64,000 bases of DNA from Bin5 sp009843665 (GCA_965220285.1 OZ244818.1:3720001-3784000), one strand, 5' to 3'. Positions 28,879-38,156 are shown, numbered from the stretch's first letter. Made by a program: numbers and translations. The notes: generated by a model not told the origin, from the sequence alone.

Positions 28879-29604
28879 CTACTGCTCGCCCTCTCCGCCC
28901 TGGCCCTGCAAAAAACAGAAGATACTTTCTCTGATGCCCGCGACCGCCAGCTCCGGCTCATCAGTAAGCAGTCTGGCGTCGCCGCCCAGAAAACCCAGTT
29001 CCAGGATCGCTGTCGGCGTCGTCGGCAAGACTTTGCGAAACGCATGGTAGTAGGTCATGTCGTGCGTGATCGAATGGAAGTGCAGTGGCAGGCCCGTTGC
29101 CGCTGCGTACTCACTGTTGATGCAGTCGACCAGCCTTCGGTCAGTTGCTGGAATCGCGCTGTTCAACGGATAGGCAGCCTTGAAGCCGCTGGCAGCGATA
29201 CAACTGTCCGCGTGCAGGCTTACCAGTACGTCGGCGTCCAGCCTGTCCAACCGGGTATCATATTCCTCCAGCAGCATGACATCCAGTCCCGCTGCTTCCA
29301 ACTCCAACTGCACAAGTCCCGCAATATGCGCCACTACCTCGGCCTCCACCAATGTAGGCGCGTTGCTGTCCCCGCAGATTGCGCCGGAATCGTATCCGGC
29401 GTGACCGCTGATCAGAGCGACCATTTCCCGTTCCGGTGTAGGTGTGGCCGACGTAAGCGTTGGCGTGATCAATGTGAGCTGTTCAATAGGACTAGGCAGC
29501 AAATAGTTCACGCCCGTCGCAGCCAGATAAACGATGCCCCCAAAGAGGATGACGCTGATAATGAGAAAAACACGCTGCAATCTGCGTATCAGAACAATTC
29601 GCAT
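28879..29604 (-). CDS. N-acetylmuramoyl-L-alanine amidase (Amidase_3)
   Basis: A 241-residue, probably membrane-anchored cell-wall hydrolase. An N-terminal hydrophobic segment (VFLIISVILFGGIVYLAATG) is followed by the zinc-amidase motifs: SGHAGYDSGA (His), a Glu in LVEAEVV, SLHADSC (His), and the catalytic Glu in AILELGF. It removes the peptide from muramic acid in peptidoglycan. ATG 29604 is chosen because it places the hydrophobic segment at the N-terminus; an in-frame TTG lies 66 bp upstream. Divergent from the RodZ-like gene. Confidence 0.85.
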   Translation of the reverse strand: MRIVLIRRLQRVFLIISVILFGGIVYLAATGVNYLLPSPIEQLTLITPTLTSATPTPEREMVALISGHAGYDSGAICGDSNAPTLVEAEVVAHIAGLVQLELEAAGLDVMLLEEYDTRLDRLDADVLVSLHADSCIAASGFKAAYPLNSAIPATDRRLVDCINSEYAAATGLPLHFHSITHDMTYYHAFRKVLPTTPTAILELGFLGGDARLLTDEPELAVAGIRESIFCFLQGQGGEGEQ

Positions 29605-29864
29605 TTTCGCATGAAAGGTTGACCATATTGCCAACCTTCGTCCACTTCGGCTCTCATAAGAAATGCCCAAGCCCCAGCGCTAGCCGAATCCAACCGTCCA
29701 GGGAGCCCATTTCGCAATGCCCAAATTGTACCCTCTGCAATTGGATTGTCAACACTTTTCCGAAACTGCCGGTGGTCAACGAACGATTTCAGGTCACTTC
29801 TCCCACCAACTTCCCGCATATTCCCATCCATTACAGAAAGAGAACAAAAGCAAAAACGTAGAAT

Positions 29865-29893
29865 TTGATAGAACAGATTCGCGTGTGTAAAAT
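29865..29893 (+). promoter_or_regulatory. Promoter close to the RodZ-like start
   Basis: TTGATA (29865-29870), 17-bp spacer, TAAAAT (29888-29893). The ATG at 29905 is only 12 bp beyond the -10 box, so the mRNA would be leaderless or nearly so. Confidence 0.5.
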
Positions 29894-29904
29894 ACACCTT
29901 GACT

Positions 29905-31149
29905 ATGAGCGAAGACGCCACCTTCCTTGACTCCCCAACCTCGTCTCCAGAAGGCGGAACCGGCGGCCAGGTCGCCGGTCTTCCGTCCCTGCAATCCCTG
30001 GGCGCAATTCTGCGAGATCGCCGCGAAAGCGCCGGAATTCCGCTGTCTGAAGTCGAACACGCCACCCGCATCCGCCAGAAATATCTGGCCGCCATCGAAG
30101 CAGACGAGTGGCATCTTCTGCCGGGCGAGGTCGTCGGCCGCGGCTTCCTCAGAAACTACGCCTACTATCTCAATCTCGACCCCAATCAGATGATCGACCG
30201 CCGGCGGGCCATGGCCGATAACAGCCTCTCCCGTACACTGGCAGGGACCAGTACCGGCGTCAGGCTGCCCCCGGTTCGCCCCGTGGACTACCGTCCCCAG
30301 GACGTGGATCTCGAATATACGGCCTTCTCGACCCGCATGTCCGAGTTCTTCGAATCCGTCCGCGACTGGCTCGTGCCCGTTGCGGCGGCTGTACTCATTG
30401 TCCTCGTTGTACTTGTGATCGTCTGGAGCTTCAGAACCATGGGCGGCGAGATCGGGAGCGCTCTACAGTCCATTCAGGACAGGATCGCCTCAACGATCGA
30501 CGGAACTCGTGCCGGACAAAACGGGCAAACAGACAACGCCGGCGGCTCCGGCGACGCCGACGGCTCCGACGAAACTGCTCCGGGTGCCGCCCCGGTCGCG
30601 ACAGTGGCAGTCCCTACTTCGACCGCTACGCCCACCCTGACCCCGACCGCCACAAGCACGCCCTTGCCGCCGCCGACCCAGACCCCGGTACCTCCTGCTG
30701 CCCCCTCGGCCACACCTACGCCAACAGCCTCGCCAACGCCCACCGAGGAGCCGGAGGAGGTTGCTCCTCCCCCCCAGCAGGAACCGCCGCCGCCGGCCAT
30801 CGTCCCGGTAACCTGCGCCGACAGCCGTTTGGCCATCTCCTCTCCCGGCATCGATCAGACCGTCAGCGGCTTGGTCCCGATTACAGGCAGGGCCACCCAC
30901 GAACGGTTCAACTTCTATAAGCTGGAGGTCGCGCCCGGCGCCAACGCCTCCCAGGGCTTCACCTGGTTCGACGGCAGCGACAGATCAGGCAGCGGCGGCG
31001 CCAAAGGAGGGCCCGTCGAAAACGGTACCCTCGGCAACTTTAACAGCACCGGGGTCGCCAACGGCGCCTACACCATCCGCCTCACCGTCGTCGATACAAG
31101 CAGCAACTACCCCACTCCTTGCCTGGTCTCGATCAACGTCCAAAACTGA
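29905..31149 (+). CDS. RodZ-like helix-turn-helix membrane protein
   Basis: A 414-residue protein with the RodZ layout: an N-terminal Xre-type HTH (about residues 30-95; LRDRRESAGIPLSEVEHATRIR, GEVVGRGFLRNYAYYL), one membrane helix (VAAAVLIVLVVLVIVWSF), a Thr/Pro-rich extracytoplasmic linker, and a C-terminal beta-rich domain (PITGRATHERFNFYKLEVAPG). RodZ links the MreB cytoskeleton to wall synthesis; the amidase gene next door fits a cell-envelope role. An in-frame TTG two codons upstream is possible, but ATG is preferred. Confidence 0.85.
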   Translation: MSEDATFLDSPTSSPEGGTGGQVAGLPSLQSLGAILRDRRESAGIPLSEVEHATRIRQKYLAAIEADEWHLLPGEVVGRGFLRNYAYYLNLDPNQMIDRRRAMADNSLSRTLAGTSTGVRLPPVRPVDYRPQDVDLEYTAFSTRMSEFFESVRDWLVPVAAAVLIVLVVLVIVWSFRTMGGEIGSALQSIQDRIASTIDGTRAGQNGQTDNAGGSGDADGSDETAPGAAPVATVAVPTSTATPTLTPTATSTPLPPPTQTPVPPAAPSATPTPTASPTPTEEPEEVAPPPQQEPPPPAIVPVTCADSRLAISSPGIDQTVSGLVPITGRATHERFNFYKLEVAPGANASQGFTWFDGSDRSGSGGAKGGPVENGTLGNFNSTGVANGAYTIRLTVVDTSSNYPTPCLVSINVQN

Positions 31150-31167
31150 CCGGCCAATCATCCCCTG

Positions 31168-32331
31168 TCATCGTTCCGGCCCGTTCCCCCCATAGGGGAA
31201 ACTAGGCCGCGCCGGTAGCAGCCGGACAAAGGTGACATGCGGCGGCGCGCCGAATCGCACCGGGACACCCTCTCCCAGCCCGCGATGGACATAGACCTGC
31301 GTCCTGCCCCGTCGCCAGTAACCCGAAGCTTCACCGCGCGACAACTGCTCAGTCTGCGTGTATGTGGGGCCAACTAGCGGCAGAACAATCTGCCCGCCGT
31401 GCGTATGACCGGATAGAATCAGGTCGGCGCGACCGGCTGCCGCAGCCTCGACGATGTCGGGATTGTGTGACAGCAGTACCGTGGGTGCATCCTGGGGCAC
31501 GCCCTCCAGACTTCCGTGCAGGTCCGGCTGGCCTTCCATCAAGTCCTCGATTCCGACCAGGTAGACGCCCGTCCCCCCCAAACGCACAGCCTGGTTGTCC
31601 AGGAACTGCATACCTCGCTCCTCCAACGCTCGGCGCAGCCGGCCGATGTCGTTGACCCCGGCCGGCTCCCCGTCAAAGCGATTCGAAAGCAGGTACCGCC
31701 CAAAGCGATACAGATCGCCAAGACCTGCAATACTGAATTTCGCATTCTCCGCAGAGTAAGGGGCGCCATTTCCAGCGCCGTTTGCCGCCTCCCGTGCCCG
31801 GAATAGCTGCCATGAGTATAGCGGTGCCCTTCTCAAGTTATAAAAGACATGGTCATGATTGCCCGTAACCGCATAGGCGCCCAGGCGGGGCTTGGGAATG
31901 CTGTCGATCAGCGCCAGAACATTGTCCAGTCCGCTGTCCCTGTGCAGAAAATCGCCCGTATGAATCAGCAGATCGATCTGCTCGCCCGCCGTCGCCCGCC
32001 GGACCTGCTCGATCTTCGCATGTTCACGGCGGTCCGCCCCACGAAAATGCGTGTCCGAAAGATGGAGAATGTGCAACCCCTCTCCCGGCAGCCCCGCCTT
32101 GTCACGCAGCAGCCGCACCGCCAGCCTCTCCGTTCGCACGTCAAACGGCTCATACAGAAATGCGTAGCCGCCAAGTGCCGCGCCCAGCCCGGCTACTGCC
32201 CCCAGCCCCGCCCACAGTACAGGTGCGCGCCGCCTTCCGCCTCCATCTCTCAGACCAGCTTCGACAAGAGCAGGACGGCTGCCTTTCAGGCCTCTTCCGG
32301 CTTCTCCGCTTCGCTCTGTACCTTCAATCAT
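31168..32331 (-). CDS. Membrane-anchored metallophosphoesterase
   Basis: A 387-residue calcineurin-like phosphoesterase with an N-terminal hydrophobic anchor (VLWAGLGAVAGLGAALGGYAF). All metal motifs are visible in order: LSDTH, HTGDF, GNHDH, LSHNPD and SGHTHGGQ. This subgroup resembles YkuE/UDP-2,3-diacylglucosamine hydrolase-like enzymes that act on phospholipid or nucleotide phosphoesters. ATG 32331 is preferred over an upstream TTG (32367). It is convergent with the RodZ-like gene. Confidence 0.88.
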   Translation of the reverse strand: MIEGTERSGEAGRGLKGSRPALVEAGLRDGGGRRRAPVLWAGLGAVAGLGAALGGYAFLYEPFDVRTERLAVRLLRDKAGLPGEGLHILHLSDTHFRGADRREHAKIEQVRRATAGEQIDLLIHTGDFLHRDSGLDNVLALIDSIPKPRLGAYAVTGNHDHVFYNLRRAPLYSWQLFRAREAANGAGNGAPYSAENAKFSIAGLGDLYRFGRYLLSNRFDGEPAGVNDIGRLRRALEERGMQFLDNQAVRLGGTGVYLVGIEDLMEGQPDLHGSLEGVPQDAPTVLLSHNPDIVEAAAAGRADLILSGHTHGGQIVLPLVGPTYTQTEQLSRGEASGYWRRGRTQVYVHRGLGEGVPVRFGAPPHVTFVRLLPARPSFPYGGNGPER

Positions 32332-32506
32332 TCCTGCCTCTGACCTCCTGGGGACCGCAGCCGGCAACTACCTGTCCACATCCGGAACGAAAAACCAATC
32401 GTACCGGAGGAAACGCCCTTTGGCAACCTTTCCGACCACTCCCAATTGGGCTGTTGCACTGCTTACCGCCCGACCAATTCCGCCCCCCCTATGATTTTCA
32501 CAAGCC

Positions 32507-32536
32507 TTGTGGACTCGCCTTTCAATGTTGTATAAT
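32507..32536 (+). promoter_or_regulatory. Promoter for the sugar importer operon
   Basis: TTGTGG (32507-32512), 18-bp spacer, TATAAT (32531-32536), 78 bp before the binding-protein start. Confidence 0.5.
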
Positions 32537-32613
32537 CCCACCGCAACCCCAACCTGACACGCCAAACTCTCACCACAGCCGATTCAGCTCAGCAACTCTC
32601 AAGGAGACCATCT

Positions 32614-34017
32614 ATGAATCAGCGGCTTAGCAGACGACGTTTCTTGCACCTCTCCGGCGCTGCCCTCGGCACGGCGGCTCTGGCCGCCTGTCAACCGGCC
32701 GCGCCGGCGGCGACTGGCGAGATGAGTGAAGAACAACCGGCCGCCGAACGCGTCCAAATCGAGTTCCTCGGCATGCCTGGTAGCCCCGATCTCATCCCCG
32801 AGGAACAGGAGCTCTTCCACGACGACAATCCCAACATCGAGTGGGTCCTTGTCCAGCAGGCCCAGGGCACCTCCCGCCTCGAGCAGCTCATGGCCCTGGT
32901 CGTGGCCGGCACACCGCCCGATACCTCCCGCGTCGAAAGCGATGTCTACCGTACCTTCGCCCACCTCGGACTCCTCCTGCCCATTACCTCCTACATCGAA
33001 GCCGACCCCGAATTCTCCGCCCCTGACTACTGGATTCAACCACAGGAAGATGACCGCCAGGTCTATCAGGGTGAAAGCTACGGCATCGGCTCCTGCTGGG
33101 TCGCGCCCCACTTCTACTACAACGTCTCCCTCTTCGAGGAGCTCGGCGTAGAACCCCCCAGCAACGATCCCGAAGAAGCCTGGGGCTGGGACGACTTCCT
33201 CGCTATCGCAACCGAACTGACCGTCGACGTCAACGGCAACCACCCCGGCGACACCGACTTCGACGCCAACAACATGGAACGCTGGGGCGTCAACTGGCCA
33301 ACCTGGTGGATCCCACTCCACGCCGCCGTCCAGTCCAACGGTTCAGACTGGATCGACGCCGAATCCGAAAAAATCGTCCTCGACAGCCCCGAAGCGATTC
33401 AGGCCCTGCAGAACATCGCCGACCTCCGCCTCGCCCATGGGGTAATGCCCCGCACCGAGGCCCTGCAGGCCCTCGGCATGGGCGGTACCCAGCTCCTCGA
33501 AACCAAAAAGGTCGCCCTGCAGGTGGACGGCTCCTGGGCCCTCTCCTGGAGTTGGGGGATCGAAGGCGGCATCGGCACCGCCGTCCTGCCCGCAATGCAG
33601 CGCCCCGGTACCGACATGCAGGCCCACCTCGTCACCGTCGTCAAGGATGCCGAGAATCCGGATGAGGCTTGGGAGCTGATCCGTTTCCTCTCTTCACCCT
33701 GGTACCAGGAACGCTACTGTCGCTCCGGCCTCTGGCTCCCCAGCCAGAACGCTCTCATGACCGAAGAGTCGATCGCCGACTGGTGCGTTGAGCCCGAGCA
33801 CCCGCCCGGCTACGAACTGATCGTAACCGAATACGCGCCCAACTACGGCCACTACCTCACTATGCCCGTCGGTTATGTAAAGGCCGCCGAGACCGCCATA
33901 AACCCGGTCTTCAGCCAGATCTTCAACGGCGAAGCACGCGCGGAGGACGTACTGCCCGCGGCCGTCGCCGAAGCCAACCAGATTATGGAGACCGAGCAGG
34001 CGCGCCCAACCTCCTAG
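32614..34017 (+). CDS. Sugar ABC transporter substrate-binding protein, family 1
   Basis: A 467-residue exported lipoprotein. The N-terminus is a Tat signal (SRRRFLHLSGAALG) with lipobox LAAC. The body has the family-1 pattern: LEQLMALVVAGTPPD, ending with VTVVKDAENPDEAWELIRFL. It binds oligosaccharides or polyols for the two permeases that follow. AAGGAG precedes the start. No ATPase gene is adjacent, so a shared MsmK/UgpC-type ATPase is expected elsewhere. Confidence 0.92.
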   Translation: MNQRLSRRRFLHLSGAALGTAALAACQPAAPAATGEMSEEQPAAERVQIEFLGMPGSPDLIPEEQELFHDDNPNIEWVLVQQAQGTSRLEQLMALVVAGTPPDTSRVESDVYRTFAHLGLLLPITSYIEADPEFSAPDYWIQPQEDDRQVYQGESYGIGSCWVAPHFYYNVSLFEELGVEPPSNDPEEAWGWDDFLAIATELTVDVNGNHPGDTDFDANNMERWGVNWPTWWIPLHAAVQSNGSDWIDAESEKIVLDSPEAIQALQNIADLRLAHGVMPRTEALQALGMGGTQLLETKKVALQVDGSWALSWSWGIEGGIGTAVLPAMQRPGTDMQAHLVTVVKDAENPDEAWELIRFLSSPWYQERYCRSGLWLPSQNALMTEESIADWCVEPEHPPGYELIVTEYAPNYGHYLTMPVGYVKAAETAINPVFSQIFNGEARAEDVLPAAVAEANQIMETEQARPTS

Positions 34018-34117
34018 TCGGCGCTCTCCCTCAGCAGGATCAGAGGATATGGGGCAGGACAGCGCAGGCGTCCTTCACGCCTTCCAGCCGCCCTCCTGAC
34101 CCGTACGAAGTGCAACA

Positions 34118-34168
34118 GAGCTGGCTACAGGCAGACCCCTACGCCCCCAAGGGCGCCTGTAGCCAGCT
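34118..34168. repeat. Hairpin between binding-protein and permease genes
   Basis: Arms AGCTGGCTACAGGC and GCCTGTAGCCAGCT are exact reverse complements, 14 bp, with a loop of about 22 nt. This is a stable stem in the intercistronic gap; such stems often protect the 5' mRNA or attenuate downstream expression. Confidence 0.7.
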
Positions 34169-34183
34169 TCGCGGAGAACTGTC

Positions 34184-35107
34184 ATGGCAGTAGACGCACA
34201 AAGGAGCAGATTGCCCTGGCCCCGCACCCGCCGCGCGCGCCGGGCCCTTACCGGCTATTTCTTCATCTCCCCCTTCATCCTCGGCTTCTTCCTCTTCTTT
34301 GTCGGCCCCGCCCTCGTCGCCGCTTGGCTCACCATGTTCGACTGGAACATGATCCGGCCCCCCTTCTTCATCGGCCTCGGCAACTTCAAAAAAATGTTCG
34401 CCGACGATCTCTTCTACCAGTCCCTCAAGGTGACCGCCTACTTCTCCCTCGTCTCCGTGCCCGTCGGTCTGGTCCTGAGCTTTTTCCTCGCCCTCCTCAT
34501 GAACTTCAAGACCCGCAGCATCGCCGTCTTTCGCACCATCTACTACCTGCCCAGCATCGTACCTGCCGTCGCCAACGCTGTCCTGTGGAGCTTCGTTCTC
34601 AATACCGAATTCGGCCTCCTCAACGCCCTCCTCGACGCCATCGGCCTACCCAAAATCGCCTGGCTCCAGGAGCCCGAATGGGCCATGCCCGCCATCATCC
34701 TTATGAGCCTCTGGGCCCTCGGCGCCACCATGGTCATCTACCTCGCCGGCCTCCAGGGCATCCCCCAATCACTCTACGAAGCCGCCGAAATCGACGGCGC
34801 CGGCCGCTGGGCCAGCCTCGTCAATGTGACCATCCCGCTCATGTCGCCCGTGATCTTCTTCAACCTCATCATCGGCATCATCGGCTCATTTCAAATATTC
34901 ACCGCCGGCTTCCTCATCACCGGCGGCGGCCCGCAGCACGCCACCCTGTTCTACGTCCTGTACATCTATCGCAACGGCCTCCAGTACTTCGACATGGGCT
35001 ACGCCTCCCTGTTGGCGTGGGTCCTCTTCTTCCTCATCTTTGCACTCACTCTGCTCGTCTTCAAATACGTCGGCCGCTATGTCTACTACGAAGATGTCGG
35101 CAGTTAG
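34184..35107 (+). CDS. Sugar ABC transporter permease, MalF/UgpA type
   Basis: A 307-residue inner-membrane permease with about six helices. The N-terminus is ALTGYFFISPFILGFFLFFVGPA; the coupling loop reads SLYEAAEIDGAGRWASLVNVT with the EAA motif. It pairs with the permease at 35186. A 166-bp gap with an imperfect inverted repeat (AGCTGGCTACAGGC ... GCCTGTAGCCAGCT, about 34118-34168) separates it from the binding-protein gene and may trim the mRNA so that the binding protein is made in excess. Confidence 0.92.
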   Translation: MAVDAQRSRLPWPRTRRARRALTGYFFISPFILGFFLFFVGPALVAAWLTMFDWNMIRPPFFIGLGNFKKMFADDLFYQSLKVTAYFSLVSVPVGLVLSFFLALLMNFKTRSIAVFRTIYYLPSIVPAVANAVLWSFVLNTEFGLLNALLDAIGLPKIAWLQEPEWAMPAIILMSLWALGATMVIYLAGLQGIPQSLYEAAEIDGAGRWASLVNVTIPLMSPVIFFNLIIGIIGSFQIFTAGFLITGGGPQHATLFYVLYIYRNGLQYFDMGYASLLAWVLFFLIFALTLLVFKYVGRYVYYEDVGS

Positions 35108-35185
35108 CCGTCTGCCTCCACCGTCTGCCCGGACCACCCGCGCACACACCGAATCGAAACCGTAGCAAGAAACAACTGATCCCTG

Positions 35186-36061
35186 ATGAGCGCATCGACA
35201 CCTACCACCCCAACCCAGCTCCTGGACAACGAACGCTTCTGGCGCATCTTCGTCTGGACCGTCCTGCTCGTCGGCGCCTGCGTCATGTTCCTGCCCTTTC
35301 TCTGGCTCATGTCCAGCTCCCTTAAAACCGAGCTCGCCATCTTTCGCTACCCACCCGAATGGATTCCCAATCCCCCCCAATTCAGCAACTATGTCGACGC
35401 CTGGACAACAAGGCCCTTTGCAATCTACGTCCGCAACACCTTGGTAATCCTGCTGCTGAACGAGGTCGCCGTACTCGTCTCCGCCTCCTTCTGCGCCTAC
35501 GGCTTTGCCCGCATCGACTTCCCCGGCCGCAACGTCTGGTTCGCCATCCTGCTCGCCACCGTCATGCTGCCCGGCATCGTCACCATGATCCCCCAGTTCG
35601 TCATCTTCAGCCGCATCGGCTGGGTCAACACCATTCTCCCCCTCACCGTCCCCTTCTTCTTCGGCGGCGGCGCTTTCAACATCTTCCTCCTGCGCCAGTT
35701 CTTCCGCACCCTCCCCGCCGAGCTCGCCGACGCCGCCTACATCGACGGCGCCAGCGAAATCACGATCTACTGGCGCATCATGCTCCCTCTCGCCAAGCCC
35801 GCCCTTGCCACCATCGCCATCTTCACCTTTATCGGCACCTGGAACGACTTCATGGGCCCCCTCCTCTACCTCGCCAAGGACCCCAACAAATTCACCGTCG
35901 CCCTCGGCCTCGCCATGTTCCGCACCGCCTTCGCCGGCCGCACCCGCTGGGACCTCCTCATGGCCGCCTCAACCATGATGATCATCCCCGTCATCTTCGT
36001 CTTCTTCGTCGCCCAACGCTACTTCATCCAGGGAATCGCCATCAGCGGCCTCAAAGGCTAG
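35186..36061 (+). CDS. Sugar ABC transporter permease, MalG/UgpE type
   Basis: A 291-residue inner-membrane permease, partner of the preceding one. Family features are the FLPFLWLMSSSLKTE start, MLPGIVTMIPQFVIF and the coupling loop ELADAAYIDGASEITIYWRIMLPLAKPA. It ends the operon. No hydrolase or kinase follows, so the substrate is not indicated. Confidence 0.92.
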   Translation: MSASTPTTPTQLLDNERFWRIFVWTVLLVGACVMFLPFLWLMSSSLKTELAIFRYPPEWIPNPPQFSNYVDAWTTRPFAIYVRNTLVILLLNEVAVLVSASFCAYGFARIDFPGRNVWFAILLATVMLPGIVTMIPQFVIFSRIGWVNTILPLTVPFFFGGGAFNIFLLRQFFRTLPAELADAAYIDGASEITIYWRIMLPLAKPALATIAIFTFIGTWNDFMGPLLYLAKDPNKFTVALGLAMFRTAFAGRTRWDLLMAASTMMIIPVIFVFFVAQRYFIQGIAISGLKG

Positions 36062-36588
36062 ATCCCTTCTCCAACCGCCCTATCCGATATCAGTACCCAC
36101 GTGGACAACAATAGAAGTCGACCCAGAGACCCGTTCCTGCTCCCCGCGCCGCTGTATTCACTGACCACTGACTACTGACTGCTGCAGTTGGGCGGTCGGC
36201 CGCAATCGGCCTCCCTTGTGCGGGGGCTCCGCCCCCGCAACGCCCCCGGCCAAAAACATGCCTCGTCGACCGTGTGTCGACACTGGTGACTGGTGCCAGA
36301 TCGAAAGTGTCCGGCCAGACCACGTCCCGCCAGTCCCGTCAAATCCCCATAGGCGCCGGCCTTGCGCCTGCCCTCGCACCCTCCCCAACTGACGGTCTCC
36401 ACCGGACGGCCATGCCTGGCGCCTGCACTGCGTCTCGCCAAAAGACGGTTAACGATTCCAGCCACTGCCAGCGCTGATTCCCCGCCCGACTGTTCCCAAT
36501 CCCAATCTGGGATGCACCCATGAGCTTGGACCCAAAAACTGGATCCCAACCTAATGTGTGCTATCAGGTCTGGTTCAGGTCGATGGCG
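36062..36588. other. Gene-poor gap with heptamer-repeat fragment
   Basis: About 530 bp without a supported gene. It contains a short, degenerate run of the ACTGACC heptamer ending in CTGCAG (36160-36187). Several open frames on the minus strand look like low-complexity Gly/Arg shadows and were not accepted. Confidence 0.5.
36160..36187. repeat. Degenerate ACTGACC heptamer run ending CTGCAG
   Basis: About three imperfect 7-bp units followed by GCTGCAG. Same unit as the 13-copy array at 17139-17229, and the same CTGCAG end as the copy at 41902-41943. Confidence 0.7.
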
Positions 36589-36939
36589 CTAACGCCATCG
36601 CATTCCGCGTATCTCCGCCTCCAGCTCACGAATCCTTGCAGTATTTCCATGATGCCGTCCTCTGCCGATGTAGTTCGCGACAACATTGGCCAGGATCGCA
36701 ATCATCAGCGTCGCCAGGATATAGTTGGCTAAGCGTAGACGCTGGTCCTGCTCGGCGGCAAGACGCACGCTCAGCGTTTCATCCTCAATTCCGCCCTCTG
36801 CGGCAAGCTCCTCAAACAGTTCGATGACCTCATTCGTTGCCGTTCTTTGCGATACCGCCACCAGCTGGAAAAGTGAGAACAGCATCGCCGCGATCGTAAT
36901 CAGGTTGAACAGCACGGGTTGGGAAAGTTTGCCCTTCAC
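36589..36939 (-). CDS. Small two-helix membrane protein, paralogue B
   Basis: A 116-residue protein of unknown function with hydrophobic segments near the N-terminus (LFNLITIAAMLFSLFQLVAV) and in the second half (LANYILATLMIAILANVVANYIG), ending in a basic helix (TARIRELEAEIRGM). GTG 36939 is preferred because AGGAGG lies before it. It is clearly related to the protein encoded immediately upstream, sharing the order of segments and the C-terminal heptad-like helix. The two probably arose by duplication and may form a complex. Confidence 0.65.
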   Translation of the reverse strand: MKGKLSQPVLFNLITIAAMLFSLFQLVAVSQRTATNEVIELFEELAAEGGIEDETLSVRLAAEQDQRLRLANYILATLMIAILANVVANYIGRGRHHGNTARIRELEAEIRGMRWR

Positions 36940-36940
36940 T

Positions 36941-37303
36941 TTACGACCTCCTTGATTGCAATTCATGCAGTTCCGCCTCCAGCCGGCGAATCCTGGCAAC
37001 GTTCATCCGCTGCCTTCCACGGCCGAGATGGTTCGCGATGACATTGGCCAGAATTGCGATGGTCATGGTGACAATCATGCTGTTGCTGAACCACTGACGT
37101 CGCTCCTGATCGGTCGCAAGGCGCACCCTCAAGGATTCGTCCACGGCGTCACTCTCCTGGGCAAGCTCTCCAAGTAGCTGAACTGCCTCAGCCGTTGTTG
37201 GCGTCGTGCGCCCCGGCGCGACGATCACCATCTGGACCAGGGCAAACAGCAAGGCGGCAATTGTGATTATGTTGAACACTACAGGTCGGATAAGTTTGTC
37301 CAT
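36941..37303 (-). CDS. Small two-helix membrane protein, paralogue A
   Basis: A 120-residue protein of unknown function: first helix VVFNIITIAALLFALVQMVI, a Glu/Asp-rich middle (LLGELAQESDAVDESLRVRLA), second helix MIVTMTIAILANVIANHLG, then a charged helix VARIRRLEAELHELQ. ATG 37303 follows AGGAGATG. It ends one base before the start of its paralogue, so the pair is almost certainly one operon. No family name could be assigned. Confidence 0.7.
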   Translation of the reverse strand: MDKLIRPVVFNIITIAALLFALVQMVIVAPGRTTPTTAEAVQLLGELAQESDAVDESLRVRLATDQERRQWFSNSMIVTMTIAILANVIANHLGRGRQRMNVARIRRLEAELHELQSRRS

Positions 37304-37664
37304 CGCTTCATCTCCTATTTCCGGTATTGCACCCGGCAGACGAGACGGTCATCCTTGTCCGCCTCTCCTCTTTCTACCGTTTCTGACCGTTCTCCGTTTC
37401 TCAGATCCACGGGAGGAACATGCAGGCTCGCTGGTGACCTGGAAACACGCTTGCCTGCATAGAGAACCGGCCAGGCGATCATCTGACTTCTGCGCCTCTA
37501 TGGCGCAGAAGTTCATCGGGACGATTCCGGGGGCTGTGCAGAAATACTTCGATTCAAAGAAGACTGCAATTGAGTTGATCCTGGCCCTGACTTAGTATCC
37601 ACTCCCCATTCTGCTCATGCCCATGCCGTGCGGCCCCGCGCAGCGCCAAGGACATCACTGGGAC
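37304..37664. other. Intergenic region with strong hairpin
   Basis: About 360 bp between two minus-strand genes. No gene seen. It holds the hairpin listed at 37487-37511. Confidence 0.5.
37487..37511. terminator. Perfect 10-bp hairpin downstream of the SH3 gene
   Basis: CTTCTGCGCC (37487-37496), loop TCTAT, GGCGCAGAAG (37502-37511). It lies 150 bp beyond the stop of the minus-strand SH3 gene. There is no T-run on either side, so it may be a processing site rather than a terminator. Confidence 0.35.
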
Positions 37665-38156
37665 TTAATCTGCGCCTGGCGTAAATGTCGGCGCTGGAAT
37701 CAACGTTGGCTCTGGCTCAATTGTGGCCGGGACCTCCAACGTCGGCGTCGGCGGCGCCTCAACCACCTCAACGCCGCCGGCATTCACAGCTCTCTCAAAG
37801 GGCGCATACAACCACCCATGTGCTTCCTCTCCCTCAATGTCGACAAAGACTATCTTCCACCAATCACCGCCCTGATTCCGCCCCACAATCCTATACTCGC
37901 TTTCCATGGGCGCATTTCCAACAATCTCATAAACAGCCCCAGGACCCGATCTGATGGCCATGCCATAGTTCTTCACTATCACCTTCGGCGCCAATCCAAC
38001 AGCATCATTTCGAACAACCGGAGTCGCCGTCACTTCAACCGGCGTTTCACTCAATTCTTGCTCATCCAACCCCAGCACGTAAACCACAACGCCCCCCAGC
38101 ACAGCGCCCAATAGAATCCAGCCCGCAATCCCTGAGATCCTTTTCACCCTGCTCAC
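37665..38156 (-). CDS. Membrane-anchored bacterial SH3-domain protein
   Basis: A 163-residue protein with an N-terminal membrane anchor (ISGIAGWILLGAVLGGVVVYVLG), a bacterial SH3 domain (YGMAIRSGPGAVYEIVG, GGDWWKIVF, HGWLYAPF) and a Pro/Thr-rich tail. SH3b domains bind peptidoglycan or proteins at the cell surface. The start is a GTG. Function beyond wall association is unknown. Confidence 0.75.
   Translation of the reverse strand: MSRVKRISGIAGWILLGAVLGGVVVYVLGLDEQELSETPVEVTATPVVRNDAVGLAPKVIVKNYGMAIRSGPGAVYEIVGNAPMESEYRIVGRNQGGDWWKIVFVDIEGEEAHGWLYAPFERAVNAGGVEVVEAPPTPTLEVPATIEPEPTLIPAPTFTPGAD

Noticed and set aside
28771..29622. Plus-strand 283-codon frame
   Set aside because: Antisense shadow of the amidase gene, which has complete catalytic motifs.
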